Positions 23,262 to 31,562 of a stretch of 51,006 bases of DNA are shown here, piece by piece; the stretch's first letter is position 1, and the number at the start of each line of letters is the position of its first letter. A program made the translations under genes and the position numbers. The DNA is from Firmicutes bacterium CAG:646 (GTDB lineage: Bacteria > Bacillota > Clostridia > Lachnospirales > Lachnospiraceae): contig HF995379.1 in NCBI GenBank assembly GCA_000432335.1, positions 11,302 to 62,307 on the forward strand, in the 5' to 3' direction. Under the pieces are notes generated by a model. That model was not told the origin of the DNA and ran no database searches. It saw nothing but the letters and a program-made list of their open reading frames with translations.

Positions 23262-24133
23262 ATGATGGAAAAAATCAAAGTGGGGATTGCAGGTCTGGGA
23301 CGTTTGGGAAAGGTTCATGCCCATAATCTGGCATATAAGATTCCAAATGCCTGTTTGAAAGCAGCTTGTTCTATTGTTCCGGCAGAGCTGGAATATGCAA
23401 AAAACGAATTGGGTGTTACGGTAGAAGAATGCAAGATAGCCGAAAAAGCTGTAGAGCGTCACCCGGAATTGATTTTTTCCTGGGATTTATGAGGCGATTT
23501 GATCCCTCTTATGCATATGCTAAGCAAAAGATTCGGGAGGGAGTAATTGGCACACCTTATATGGTGAAAGCAGCTGGAATTGATCCTGAGGAACTGGTGG
23601 AGGGCGCAATTCGATTTGCATCAACCAGCGGAGGGATTTTTATAGATATGGCTATTCATGATATCGATCTGATGCGATGGTTTTTGGAAACGGATCCAGT
23701 GGAGGTGTATGCGGCAGGCGTCACATTCAAACATCCGGAATTTAAAGAGGCTGGAGATGATGAAACAGGAGCTGCCATGTATAAATGCGCAAACGGAGCC
23801 CTGGGCTTTGTGCATGTGGGAAGGACGGCTGCTCACGGGTATCATGTGGAGACAGAAATTGTGGGGACAGAAGGTACGCTTCGTATTAGTCCGGTACCAG
23901 AGAAGAATCTGTGTATGATTTATGACAAAAACGGAGCGGTAAAAGAGTGTGTTTCCGGTTTCCCAGAGAGATTTTCAGAAGCCTATCTTAGAGAAATGGA
24001 AGAATTTATCCATTGTGTGTCAACCGGGGTAAAGCCGGAAGTGACAGTTTATGACGGAACGAAGTCTACACAGATTGGATTTGCAACAACAGAAGCATGG
24101 AAAAAGGGTGGACTTGTAAAGATAACGTATTAA
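23262..24133 (+). pseudogene. Gfo/Idh/MocA dehydrogenase (IolG-like) pseudogene with deletion and frameshift
   Basis: The N-terminal Rossmann start is intact (MMEKIKVGIAGLGRLGKVHAHN) after an AGGAGGT site. After about 60 residues the sequence jumps from NELGVT directly to EECKIAEKAVERHPEL, so the stretch that normally holds the second half of the NAD domain and the catalytic EKP motif is missing. A one-base shift in a run of Ts near 23478 then moves the frame, and the C-terminal domain continues (FMRRFDPSYAYAKQKIREG ... DMAIHDIDLMRW) to 24133. Two independent lesions rule out function. Intact relatives oxidise myo-inositol or related sugars with NAD. Confidence 0.85.
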
Positions 24134-24168
24134 GTTTTAGAAACGTCAGATGAGAGGAGAAGAGTAAA

Positions 24169-25068
24169 ATGTTAAACAAAGAAAGAGTAAAATTAGGAAT
24201 TGCGCCGATTGCATGGACAAATGATGATATGCCAGATCTGGGAAAAGAAAATACTTTTGAGCAGTGTGTAAGTGAGATGGCACTGGCGGGATTTACCGGT
24301 TCTGAGGTGGGAAATAAATATCCTAAAGACCCGGAAGTATTGAAAAAAGCTTTGGAACTGAGGGGAGTGGAAATCTGTAATCAGTGGTTTTCTTCCTTCT
24401 TGATTACAAAACCTTTTGAAGAGGTGGAAAAGGAATTCCGGGCGCAGCTTACTTTCCTGAAAGCTATGGGTTCTAAAATTATCGGGGCTTCTGAGCAGAG
24501 TCACAGTGTACAGGGACAGATGGAGACTCCAGTATTCGGTCATAAATATGTGATGAATGATGAAGAATGGGAGCTTTTGTGTACTGGTCTGAATAAGCTG
24601 GGAAAAATTGCAAAAGAGGAGTATGGCATCAGTCTTACGTTCCATCATCACATGGGAACTGTGGTACAGACAGCAGAAGAAACTGCGCGTTTGATGGAAG
24701 GTACAGATCCGGAATATGTGAATTTGTTATTTGACAGTGGTCACTTTGCTTATTGTGGAGAAGATCCGGTAGCTATGGTGAAAAAATATGTGGATAGAAT
24801 TAAACATGTTCATTTGAAAGATATTCGTCCGGATGTGGTTGCAAAAGTAAAAGCGGAGGATATGAGTTTTCTGGCTGGAGTGCGCGCAGGGGCATTTACC
24901 ATTCCGGGAGATGGGTGTGTGGATTTTGATTCTATTTTCAAAGTGCTGGAAGAGGCAGATTATACCGGTTATATGGTAGTGGAAGCAGAGCAGGATCCTG
25001 CAAAGGCAAATCCGCTGGAATATGCGATTCGGGCAAGAAAATTTATTGCAGAAAAAACAGGATTATAA
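24169..25068 (+). CDS. iolE: IolE-like myo-inosose-2 dehydratase / sugar isomerase-epimerase
   Basis: A 299-residue TIM-barrel protein of the AP-endonuclease-2/xylose isomerase-like superfamily. IolE features are GIAPIAWTNDDMPDLG at the start, GSEVGNKYP, NQWFSS, the FHHHMGT metal site, LLFDSGHFAYCGEDP and HVHLKDIR. IolE dehydrates 2-keto-myo-inositol in the cytoplasm. The length is right for the family. It follows the broken IolG-like gene by 35 bases with an AGGAGAAG ribosome site and precedes an alcohol dehydrogenase; with the upstream dehydrogenase broken and iolBCD absent here, it may work on another keto-sugar. Confidence 0.85.
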   Translation: MLNKERVKLGIAPIAWTNDDMPDLGKENTFEQCVSEMALAGFTGSEVGNKYPKDPEVLKKALELRGVEICNQWFSSFLITKPFEEVEKEFRAQLTFLKAMGSKIIGASEQSHSVQGQMETPVFGHKYVMNDEEWELLCTGLNKLGKIAKEEYGISLTFHHHMGTVVQTAEETARLMEGTDPEYVNLLFDSGHFAYCGEDPVAMVKKYVDRIKHVHLKDIRPDVVAKVKAEDMSFLAGVRAGAFTIPGDGCVDFDSIFKVLEEADYTGYMVVEAEQDPAKANPLEYAIRARKFIAEKTGL

Positions 25069-25095
25069 GATTTTATCATTGAGGAGCAGATAGAA

Positions 25096-26259
25096 ATGGC
25101 TAGAGAATTTATTATGCCGGGACGGATTGTATCCGGTGAAAACGCATTACAGATGGCAGAGACAAATTTGAAGGAAATGGGTACGAAAGCTCTGATTGTT
25201 ACAGATGAGGTAATGATTCGGCTGGGAAATGCAGCTCATGTGGAACAGGCGCTGAAAAATCAGAATATTAATTATGTGCTGTATTCTGGAATTAGTGGGG
25301 AGCCTACCGATCAGATGATTTATAAGGGGCTGGAATTGTATCAGTCAGAGGGGTGTGATTTTCTGGTGGCTCTGGGTGGAGGAAGTCCTATTGACTCCAT
25401 GAAAGCTATCGGTGCGTTGGCGACGAATGGAGGAAAGATTTCCGATTACATGGGAAAAACTTTTGAAAAAGCAACGCCACCCATGGCAGCGATTCCTACT
25501 ACGGCGGGAACAGGTTCTGAAGCAACCCAGTTTACCATTATCACCGATACGGAAAATGACGTGAAAATGTTACTGAAGGGCAGTGTTCTCATGCCAGATC
25601 TGGCGATTATCGATCCTCAGTTTACCATGACAGCTCCGCCGAAGATCACAGCAGCTACGGGGTTGGATGCGCTGACACACGCTATTGAAGCTTATACTTC
25701 CAGAAAAGCGCAGAGTTTATCAGATACATTTGCTACATCAGCAGTAAAACGTGTGTTCAAGTATCTGCCAAGAGCTTATAAAGATGGTTCTGATGTGAAG
25801 GCGAGAGACAGAATGGCAGTGGCAGCGCTGGAGGCAGGAATTGCATTCAATAACGCATCGGTAACAATCGTACATGGTATGAGCCGTCCTATCGGAGCAC
25901 TTTTCCATGTGGCGCATGGTTTGTCTAACGCCATGCTTTTGAAAGAGTGTTTTACTTTTGTTCTGGAAAATGCAGATGAAGAGGTGTACGAGAGATTTGG
26001 GCAGTTGGGACGGTCGATTCATGTGGCAGGACGCCAGGATGATGATAAAACAGCCAGCTATCATTTCTTACAGGCAGTTATCGATCTCTGCGCAGAATTA
26101 GAGATTCCTACTCTAGAAGAATATGGAATCGAAAAAGAAAAATTCTTTGATGTTATTGATAAGATGGCAGAAGATGCCATGGCGAGCGGCAGTCCATCCA
26201 ATACAAGAAAGGATCTTACGGTGGAAGATCTTAAAAAAATCTATAAAGCTCTGTGGTAA
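25096..26259 (+). CDS. Iron-containing (group III) alcohol dehydrogenase
   Basis: A 387-residue group III dehydrogenase. The NAD-binding LVALGGGSPIDSMKA motif, the TTAGTGSEAT block and the iron ligands in DALTHAIE, HGMSRPIG and HVAHGLSNA are all present. The family reduces aldehydes or oxidises alcohols with NAD(P)H. A GAGGAG ribosome site lies upstream; it is 27 bases after iolE and probably the last gene of the operon, since a T-box leader follows at once. The substrate cannot be told from sequence; the position suggests clearing an aldehyde from the aldolase step. Confidence 0.85.
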   Translation: MAREFIMPGRIVSGENALQMAETNLKEMGTKALIVTDEVMIRLGNAAHVEQALKNQNINYVLYSGISGEPTDQMIYKGLELYQSEGCDFLVALGGGSPIDSMKAIGALATNGGKISDYMGKTFEKATPPMAAIPTTAGTGSEATQFTIITDTENDVKMLLKGSVLMPDLAIIDPQFTMTAPPKITAATGLDALTHAIEAYTSRKAQSLSDTFATSAVKRVFKYLPRAYKDGSDVKARDRMAVAALEAGIAFNNASVTIVHGMSRPIGALFHVAHGLSNAMLLKECFTFVLENADEEVYERFGQLGRSIHVAGRQDDDKTASYHFLQAVIDLCAELEIPTLEEYGIEKEKFFDVIDKMAEDAMASGSPSNTRKDLTVEDLKKIYKALW

Positions 26260-26289
26260 TACCCTTTACAAATCGGGGCTCTTATGCTA

Positions 26290-26620
26290 ATCTCTTTAAT
26301 AGTGATGAAGAAAAACACTGTGATGAAGAGAGTACATGAGTAATTTCTGTTACAGAGAATTCCCGGCGGCTGAGAGGGATGCAGGAGGACTGATGGAAGA
26401 TGGCTTCGGAGAGGCGCACTGAACTGTTCTGGAGATTTTCAGAGATTGTATAGAATGACCAGACAGCAAGGCTGCGACAGGTTCCGCCTGTTATAGCGGC
26501 AGGGTATCTAGTATACAGTGCACTGGTGTACCCGATGAGATTCGGATCGCGAGGTCTGGATGAATAGAAGTGGTAACACGGGAAATATCCCCGTCTTCTG
26601 AGAGGAAGACGGGGTTTTTT
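26290..26620 (+). promoter_or_regulatory. T-box leader of metG with terminator
   Basis: The long structured leader ends in the T-box element AAGTGGTAACACGGG (about 26568-26582), whose UGG triplet region pairs with the tRNA CCA end. A terminator follows: CCCCGTCTTC (26589-26598), loop, GAAGACGGGG (26605-26614) and TTTTTT. Upstream, a stem I with purine-rich loops and an ATG in a likely specifier bulge (about 26391) fits tRNA-Met. Uncharged tRNA-Met would favour the antiterminator and read-through into metG. The exact specifier position is inferred. Confidence 0.85.
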
Positions 26621-26641
26621 ATGTGATAGGAGGAAAACGAA

Positions 26642-28585
26642 ATGGCAAAAGAAAAATTTTATATGACAACTGCGATTGCCTATACATCTGGCAAACCGCA
26701 TATCGGCAACACTTATGAAGTGGTTCTGGCAGACAGTATCGCGCGTTTTAAAAGACAGCAGGGATATGATGTGTTTTTCCAGACAGGAACAGACGAACAT
26801 GGACAGAAGATCGAACTGAAAGCAGAGGAAGCGGGCGTAACTCCGAAAGAATTTGTGGATGGAGTGTCTTCTGAGATTAAGAGAATCTGGGATTTGATGA
26901 ACACATCCTATGACAAATTTATCCGTACAACGGACGAGGATCATGAAAAGCAGGTACAGAAAATTTTCAAAAAGCTTTACGAGCAGGGCGATATTTATAA
27001 GGGACATTATGAGGGAATGTACTGTACTCCTTGTGAGTCTTTCTTCACCGAATCTCAGTTAGTAGATGGAAAATGTCCAGATTGCGGACGTCCCTGTACG
27101 CCTGCAAAGGAAGAAGCATATTTCTTTAAAATGAGTAAATATGCGCAGAGATTGATTGACCATATTAACAGTCATCCGGAGTTTATTCAGCCGGTATCCA
27201 GAAAAAATGAGATGATGAATAATTTCCTTCTTCCGGGTCTTCAGGATCTGTGTGTTTCCAGAACATCCTTTACTTGGGGAATTCCTGTAGAATTTGATCC
27301 GAAGCACGTAACTTATGTATGGTTGGACGCTTTGACAAATTATATCACCGGTATTGGCTATGACTGTGACGGCAACAGCACCGAGCAGTTTAAGAAAAAC
27401 TGGCCGGCAGATCTTCATTTGATCGGAAAAGATATTATTCGTTTCCACACGATTTACTGGCCAATTTTCCTGATGGCTCTGGATTTACCTCTGCCAAAAC
27501 AGATCTTCGGTCATCCGTGGCTTTTACAGGGAGACGGCAAGATGAGTAAATCCAAGGGAAATGTGCTGTATGCAGATGAATTGGTAGATTTCTTTGGTGT
27601 GGATGCAGTGCGTTATTTTGTACTTCATGAGATGCCGTTTGAAAATGATGGTGTGATTACCTGGGAGCTGATGGTAGAGCGCCTCAATTCTGATCTGGCA
27701 AATACTTTGGGTAATCTGGTAAATCGTACAATTTCCATGTCCAACAAGTATTTTTGCGGCGTGGTGACAAAAACAGGAGCAGAAGAAGAGGTGGATGCCG
27801 ATCTGAAAGCTGTAGTGATCGGTACCAGAGATGCCGTGGCAGCAAAAATGGAAAATCTTCGTGTGGCAGACGCTATTACAGAAATCTTTAATCTGTTTAA
27901 ACGCTGTAATAAATATATTGACGAGACAATGCCATGGGCGCTTGCAAAAGATGAGGCGAAGAAAGATCGTCTGGCAGAGGTACTATATAATCTGGTAGAG
28001 GGAATCAGTGTGGGAGCTTCTCTGTTGGAGTCCTTTATGCCGGAGACTACAGAGAAGATTCTGGCTCAGTTGAATAGCGCAAAGAGAGAATATGAAACAT
28101 TGAATCAGTTCGGACTTTATGTATCAGGAACAAAGGTTACAGAAAAACCGGAGATTCTGTTCCAGCGTCTGGATCTGAAAGAAGTTCTGGAAAAAGTAGA
28201 AGCGAAAAAGGCAGAAACAGCAAAATCGGAAGAACCGGTAATTGATATTGAGGCAAAAGAAGAAATTACTTTTGAAGATTTTGAGAAAATGCAGTTCCAG
28301 GTGGGAGAAATCATTTCCTGCGAAGCAGTGAAAAAATCCAAAAAACTGCTGTGTTCTCAGGTGAGAATCGGAAGCGAAGTAAAACAGATCGTGTCTGGTA
28401 TTAAAGCACATTATTCTCCGGAAGAGATGGTAGGAAAGAAAGTAATGGTTCTGGTAAACCTGAAACCGGCGAAACTGGCGGGCATATTGTCTGAGGGCAT
28501 GATTCTGTGTGCAGAAGATGAAAAAGGTGAGCTGTCTTTGATGGTTCCTGAGAAAAAGATGCCGGCGGGTGCAGAAATCTGCTAA
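26642..28585 (+). CDS. metG: Methionyl-tRNA synthetase with C-terminal tRNA-binding domain
   Basis: A 647-residue class I synthetase that charges tRNA-Met. The HIGH-type motif is PHIGN (residues 19-23), the KMSKS loop starts at residue 300, and a zinc knob is formed by CTPCE and CPDCGRPC. The last ~110 residues are an EMAP/Trbp111-like tRNA-binding domain (FQVGEIISCEAVKKSKKLL ... LKPAKLAGILSEGM), usual for the Clostridia form. An AGGAGG site precedes the ATG. Expression is controlled by the T-box leader directly upstream, and a TatD-like gene follows in the same operon. Confidence 0.95.
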   Translation: MAKEKFYMTTAIAYTSGKPHIGNTYEVVLADSIARFKRQQGYDVFFQTGTDEHGQKIELKAEEAGVTPKEFVDGVSSEIKRIWDLMNTSYDKFIRTTDEDHEKQVQKIFKKLYEQGDIYKGHYEGMYCTPCESFFTESQLVDGKCPDCGRPCTPAKEEAYFFKMSKYAQRLIDHINSHPEFIQPVSRKNEMMNNFLLPGLQDLCVSRTSFTWGIPVEFDPKHVTYVWLDALTNYITGIGYDCDGNSTEQFKKNWPADLHLIGKDIIRFHTIYWPIFLMALDLPLPKQIFGHPWLLQGDGKMSKSKGNVLYADELVDFFGVDAVRYFVLHEMPFENDGVITWELMVERLNSDLANTLGNLVNRTISMSNKYFCGVVTKTGAEEEVDADLKAVVIGTRDAVAAKMENLRVADAITEIFNLFKRCNKYIDETMPWALAKDEAKKDRLAEVLYNLVEGISVGASLLESFMPETTEKILAQLNSAKREYETLNQFGLYVSGTKVTEKPEILFQRLDLKEVLEKVEAKKAETAKSEEPVIDIEAKEEITFEDFEKMQFQVGEIISCEAVKKSKKLLCSQVRIGSEVKQIVSGIKAHYSPEEMVGKKVMVLVNLKPAKLAGILSEGMILCAEDEKGELSLMVPEKKMPAGAEIC

Positions 28586-28611
28586 GAGAGTGTAAGATTC
28601 GGAGGTAGAAC

Positions 28612-29382
28612 ATGATTTTTGAGACGCATGCGCATTATGATGATGAAGCTTTTGACGAAGATCGGGAAGTGCTGCTTGCAACTTTGCAGCAGCAGGGGAT
28701 TGAACGGGTGATTAATGTGTGCGCAGAAGTGGAACACTGGAATCGTACGGTAGAGTTGATGGAAAAATACCCATTTATCTATGGCGCCGTGGGAGTTCAC
28801 CCCGATGATGTGGGCTCATTGAATGAAAAAAAGATAGAAGAGATGAAAAAAATCTGCCGCCACGAAAAAACCGTGGCGGTGGGTGAAATTGGTCTGGACT
28901 ATTACTGGGATAAGGAGCAGCATGAATCACAGATTTTTTGGTTTGAACGGCAGCTTCAGATTGCCAGAGAAGAGCAGCTTCCTTTTATCATTCACAGCAG
29001 AGAGGTAGCCAGTGATACGCTGGAAGTTATGAAACGGATGAAGGCGGGAGATATTGGAGGTGTGGTTCACTGTTTTTCCTATGGAAAAGAGATGGCGCGG
29101 GAATACCTGAATATGGGACTGTATTTGGGAATCGGCGGCGTTGTTACCTTTAAAAATGGGAGAAAACTGAAAGAAGTAGTGGAATATGCGCCTTTGGAAC
29201 AACTTCTGCTGGAGACGGATTCACCTTATCTGGCTCCGGTACCCAATCGGGGAAAAAGAAATTCCTCTTTGAACCTTCCCTGGGTAATACAGGCGATTGG
29301 AGAAATTAAAGGAATTTCCACAGAGAAAGTGGAAGAAGTGACCCGGGAAAATGCATACCGGGTATTTCATAAATGTTTGTAG
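28612..29382 (+). CDS. TatD family metal-dependent DNase/hydrolase
   Basis: A 256-residue TIM-barrel hydrolase. The metal-binding motifs are THAHYDDEAF near the start, AVGEIGLDYYWD, FIIHSRE, HCFSYG and LLETDSPYLAP, all in the order expected for TatD/YcfH proteins. They remove nucleotides from DNA ends and may act in repair; the family is commonly next to metG in Firmicutes, as here. GGAGGT precedes the ATG. The gene is intact and ends 43 bases before a repeat element that separates it from a convergent gene. Confidence 0.9.
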   Translation: MIFETHAHYDDEAFDEDREVLLATLQQQGIERVINVCAEVEHWNRTVELMEKYPFIYGAVGVHPDDVGSLNEKKIEEMKKICRHEKTVAVGEIGLDYYWDKEQHESQIFWFERQLQIAREEQLPFIIHSREVASDTLEVMKRMKAGDIGGVVHCFSYGKEMAREYLNMGLYLGIGGVVTFKNGRKLKEVVEYAPLEQLLLETDSPYLAPVPNRGKRNSSLNLPWVIQAIGEIKGISTEKVEEVTRENAYRVFHKCL

Positions 29383-29424
29383 GATAAGTGGAACTATTGG
29401 AGGGTCACATTGAATGCATATTCA

Positions 29425-29520
29425 GAATATTTATACATTTTGCGCTCAGTCCGCGCTCACTTTGAGCCTGAAGTCTCAAAGATGTGCTCGACAAATTCGT
29501 TTGAGTGTGCATAAATATTC
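29425..29520. repeat. Intergenic palindromic repeat, copy A
   Basis: A 96-base element bounded by GAATATTTAT and ATAAATATTC. Inside are TTTGAG/CTCAAA (hairpin) and ACAAATTCGTTTG. The same ends and centre recur at 45594-45645. It lies between two convergent genes. Confidence 0.65.
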
Positions 29521-29558
29521 TTTGTAATGTTTGCCCTGTAGTTCCACTTTCAGGTTGG

Positions 29559-30335
29559 TTAGCGTGTTCCAATTTTTCGTATAATGCAGAGGATTACACC
29601 CAGAAGGTTTAGCATGAAAAAGGATGTTCCCAGTCCGGCGATCACCGTGAAGATTTGTTTAATCCCGGTGAGAGGGGCAGGGGAAGACGGTATCAGAGGA
29701 TTGAGATAGCCTGCAGCAAGATACAGTAAGATAAAAACGAGAAAGCCAAAGAATCCTCTTCCCATGTCAATTCTTCTTATTTTGCCTTGATCAGGCATTT
29801 TTTTACGGCTCAGCATCCATAGAGTCTGGAGGAGGCCAAAACCGACGATGCATAAAGCGCCTGCAAGGAAGATGCCCTGCGCATAGTTGTGTTCTTTGAC
29901 GATACCAGAAATAGATCCCAGAGCGTTGCGGGAAATCCAGAATCCCTTAAAAAGGAAAAAGGAAGACAGAAGCATTGCGCCGCTGCAAAGCCATTGGGCA
30001 GCAAGAATGAAAAGTTTCCAGACGGAGCGGACACTTCCGGTAGTAAAAGAACCGGCAGTAGAAAGAACGTTCCGTTTTTTCTTCTTTTTTACCTTGTTTT
30101 TTTGTTTTACAGTTTGCCGGGAAGGTGTTGATGCGGACTTTTTTGTTGCCTTTCCGGAAGAGGCAGAACTTTTTTTGCGGGCGCCTGAAGACTTAGAATA
30201 AGCTTTTTCAGAAGTATATGGGTGGCTGGAAGCGGTAGTTTTTGTAGAATCTGCTGTTTGGGAGGGCTCCAGAAAAGCGCCGCAAAAACAACAGTAATTT
30301 CCGGTGACTTCTTCTCCACATTTTGGACAAAGCAT
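29559..30335 (-). CDS. Zinc-ribbon membrane protein of unknown function
   Basis: A 258-residue protein on the minus strand. It begins with a zinc ribbon (MLCPKCGEEV ... CCFCG) at residues 3-18, followed by a Ser/Thr/Lys-rich, probably disordered linker with the basic patch KNKVKKKKKRN (about 78-88). Four membrane segments follow (roughly 106-128, 150-168, 192-210 and 228-250). I do not recognise a named family for the membrane part. The ribbon resembles that of the DUF4234 protein at the start of the window but the membrane part does not. GGAGTGAT precedes the ATG on the minus strand. Confidence 0.7.
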   Translation of the reverse strand: MLCPKCGEEVTGNYCCFCGAFLEPSQTADSTKTTASSHPYTSEKAYSKSSGARKKSSASSGKATKKSASTPSRQTVKQKNKVKKKKKRNVLSTAGSFTTGSVRSVWKLFILAAQWLCSGAMLLSSFFLFKGFWISRNALGSISGIVKEHNYAQGIFLAGALCIVGFGLLQTLWMLSRKKMPDQGKIRRIDMGRGFFGFLVFILLYLAAGYLNPLIPSSPAPLTGIKQIFTVIAGLGTSFFMLNLLGVILCIIRKIGTR

Positions 30336-30360
30336 ATCATCACTCCTTTAAAACTTTAGA

Positions 30361-30515
30361 TTTGTGCAATTATTATACCACGTGCGCAGAAAAGAAAGCG
30401 CCCGTAAGGGCATTTGCTTTTCAAGCCGTGGGCTGTCTGGTATAATCTGTCACGTCAGTGACAGCAAGCCAATGGAACATTGGCGTAAATTGCACTTTGT
30501 GCAATTATTATACCA
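30361..30515. repeat. Array of five hairpins bounded by a 20-bp direct repeat
   Basis: The 20-mer TTTGTGCAATTATTATACCA occurs exactly at 30361-30380 and 30496-30515. Between and over them are five short perfect or near-perfect hairpins: 30395-30420 (AAGC-GCCC), 30424-30434 (AGCC/GGCT), 30448-30463 (TGTCAC/GTGACA), 30469-30483 (CCAATG/CATTGG) and 30488-30506 (AATTGCAC/GTGCAATT). A TATAAT at 30441 and the TATTATACC in each repeat could serve as -10 boxes. The nature of this element is unknown; possibilities are a structured small RNA or a miniature repeat. Confidence 0.6.
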
Positions 30516-30887
30516 TGGGTTCCTGGTGGAAGGTCTTAAATTTCCGTGAAACTTTTCTGTAATTTTCCATAAGTTATGTAACTTTTAAATTACCTTGGAT
30601 ATTGTTCATAGCAACGATGGTGATTTCTGCTGATAGATGTGAGAAAGTATATTTTGTGGAAATTTTGAAAAAGTGTCACCATTTTTCGTGTTGTTATTGC
30701 AACAATTCCTTTGAAAAATAGAACAATTTTGTTGAGAAATATTACAAAATTACAGTTTGCAAAAAAATGTCACCATTTTTTTTAGGGAAAAGTGGTGACA
30801 TTTTTTAATGAATACTGAAAAAGTATATATTCATGTAACGGACGGTATTTTGCGGTGGATTTGGCTATTTTTCTCATGGAGTTGTCA
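30516..30887. other. Long intergenic region upstream of the TetR operon
   Basis: No gene is seen. The motif TGTCACCATTTTT appears twice (about 30676 and 30769), the second as the left arm of the hairpin at 30761-30806. AT-rich otherwise. Confidence 0.5.
30761..30806 (+). terminator. Terminator-like hairpin upstream of the TetR promoter
   Basis: AAAAAATGTCACCA (30762-30775) pairs with TGGTGACATTTTTT (30793-30806). The arms carry A- and T-runs, so it works in either direction; the transcript it ends is not identified. Confidence 0.6.
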
Positions 30888-30916
30888 TTGACACTCTCTA
30901 TACCGATTGGTATAAT
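30888..30916 (+). promoter_or_regulatory. Promoter with overlapping palindromic operator of the TetR-GH13-glgB operon
   Basis: Perfect consensus TTGACA (30888-30893), 17-base spacer and TATAAT (30911-30916). A palindrome TATACC-GATT-GGTATA (30899-30914) covers the spacer and -10 box, the classic place for a TetR-type repressor to block polymerase. The first gene downstream is a TetR regulator, so autorepression is likely. Confidence 0.8.
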
Positions 30917-30967
30917 AGATTCAGAAAGAAGATGCTCCTTTGTTTTAGGGAAGGGAGGCGTAAGAGT

Positions 30968-31549
30968 TTGGATAATAGAGAGGCGATCCTGCAGACAGCG
31001 CTGAAGTTGTTTTGCGCCCGTGGTTATGATGCGGTGGGAGTCCAGGAGATTGTGGATCAGGCAGGAATCACAAAACCCACTTTGTATTATTATTTTGGAA
31101 GTAAGCGGGGGCTTCTGGAAGAGATTCTCCGCTCCAACAGTGAGATTTTGGAAAACAGACTTCGAGAGGCGGTAGAGATTCCCGGACAGGTTCCTGAAGT
31201 TTTGTATCGTGTGGCAAGAGCTTATTTTGATTTTGCCGGCAGTCATTGGCAGTTTTATTTGTTTATGCTGAGTCAGTTTTATGCAGGGCGTGAGACGGAA
31301 GGATTTCGTGCGGTATATCCGCTGATTCATAAGTATTATGAGCTGGTAGTAAGGATTTTTGAAGATGCGGCAGATATGTTGGGAAATATGAGAGGACGGC
31401 AGGAGCAGTTTGCCGTTAGTTTTATGGGGATTCTCGATTCTCATATGATGATGTTGGGCAGGGAACGGGAAGAAACTGCCAGGCTGGTCATGACAGATGA
31501 GAAAACGTATGAGATTGTTCATCAGTTTCTCCATGGAATTTATTCATAA
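30968..31549 (+). CDS. TetR family transcriptional regulator
   Basis: A 193-residue regulator with an N-terminal TetR HTH: REAILQTALKLFCARGYDAV followed by VQEIVDQAGITKPTLYYYFG and SKRGLLEEIL. The rest is an alpha-helical ligand and dimer domain. I place the start at TTG 30968, since GGGAGG lies about ten bases before it; an upstream ATG at 30932 would leave only ~9 bases of leader after the -10 box and has no ribosome site. It probably binds the palindrome over its own promoter and responds to a carbohydrate-related or other small ligand. The GH13 gene follows after 13 bases. Confidence 0.85.
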   Translation: MDNREAILQTALKLFCARGYDAVGVQEIVDQAGITKPTLYYYFGSKRGLLEEILRSNSEILENRLREAVEIPGQVPEVLYRVARAYFDFAGSHWQFYLFMLSQFYAGRETEGFRAVYPLIHKYYELVVRIFEDAADMLGNMRGRQEQFAVSFMGILDSHMMMLGREREETARLVMTDEKTYEIVHQFLHGIYS

Positions 31550-31562
31550 GGAGGGTATTTAC

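Noticed and set aside
26460..26560. tRNA-like folding in the metG leader
   Set aside because: The structure belongs to the T-box leader; there is no CCA-ended acceptor stem or T-loop consensus of a tRNA gene.
30782..31534. 250-codon minus-strand frame opposite the TetR gene
   Set aside because: TetR has a clear HTH, promoter and operator; the antisense translation has no protein-like features and starts inside a hairpin.
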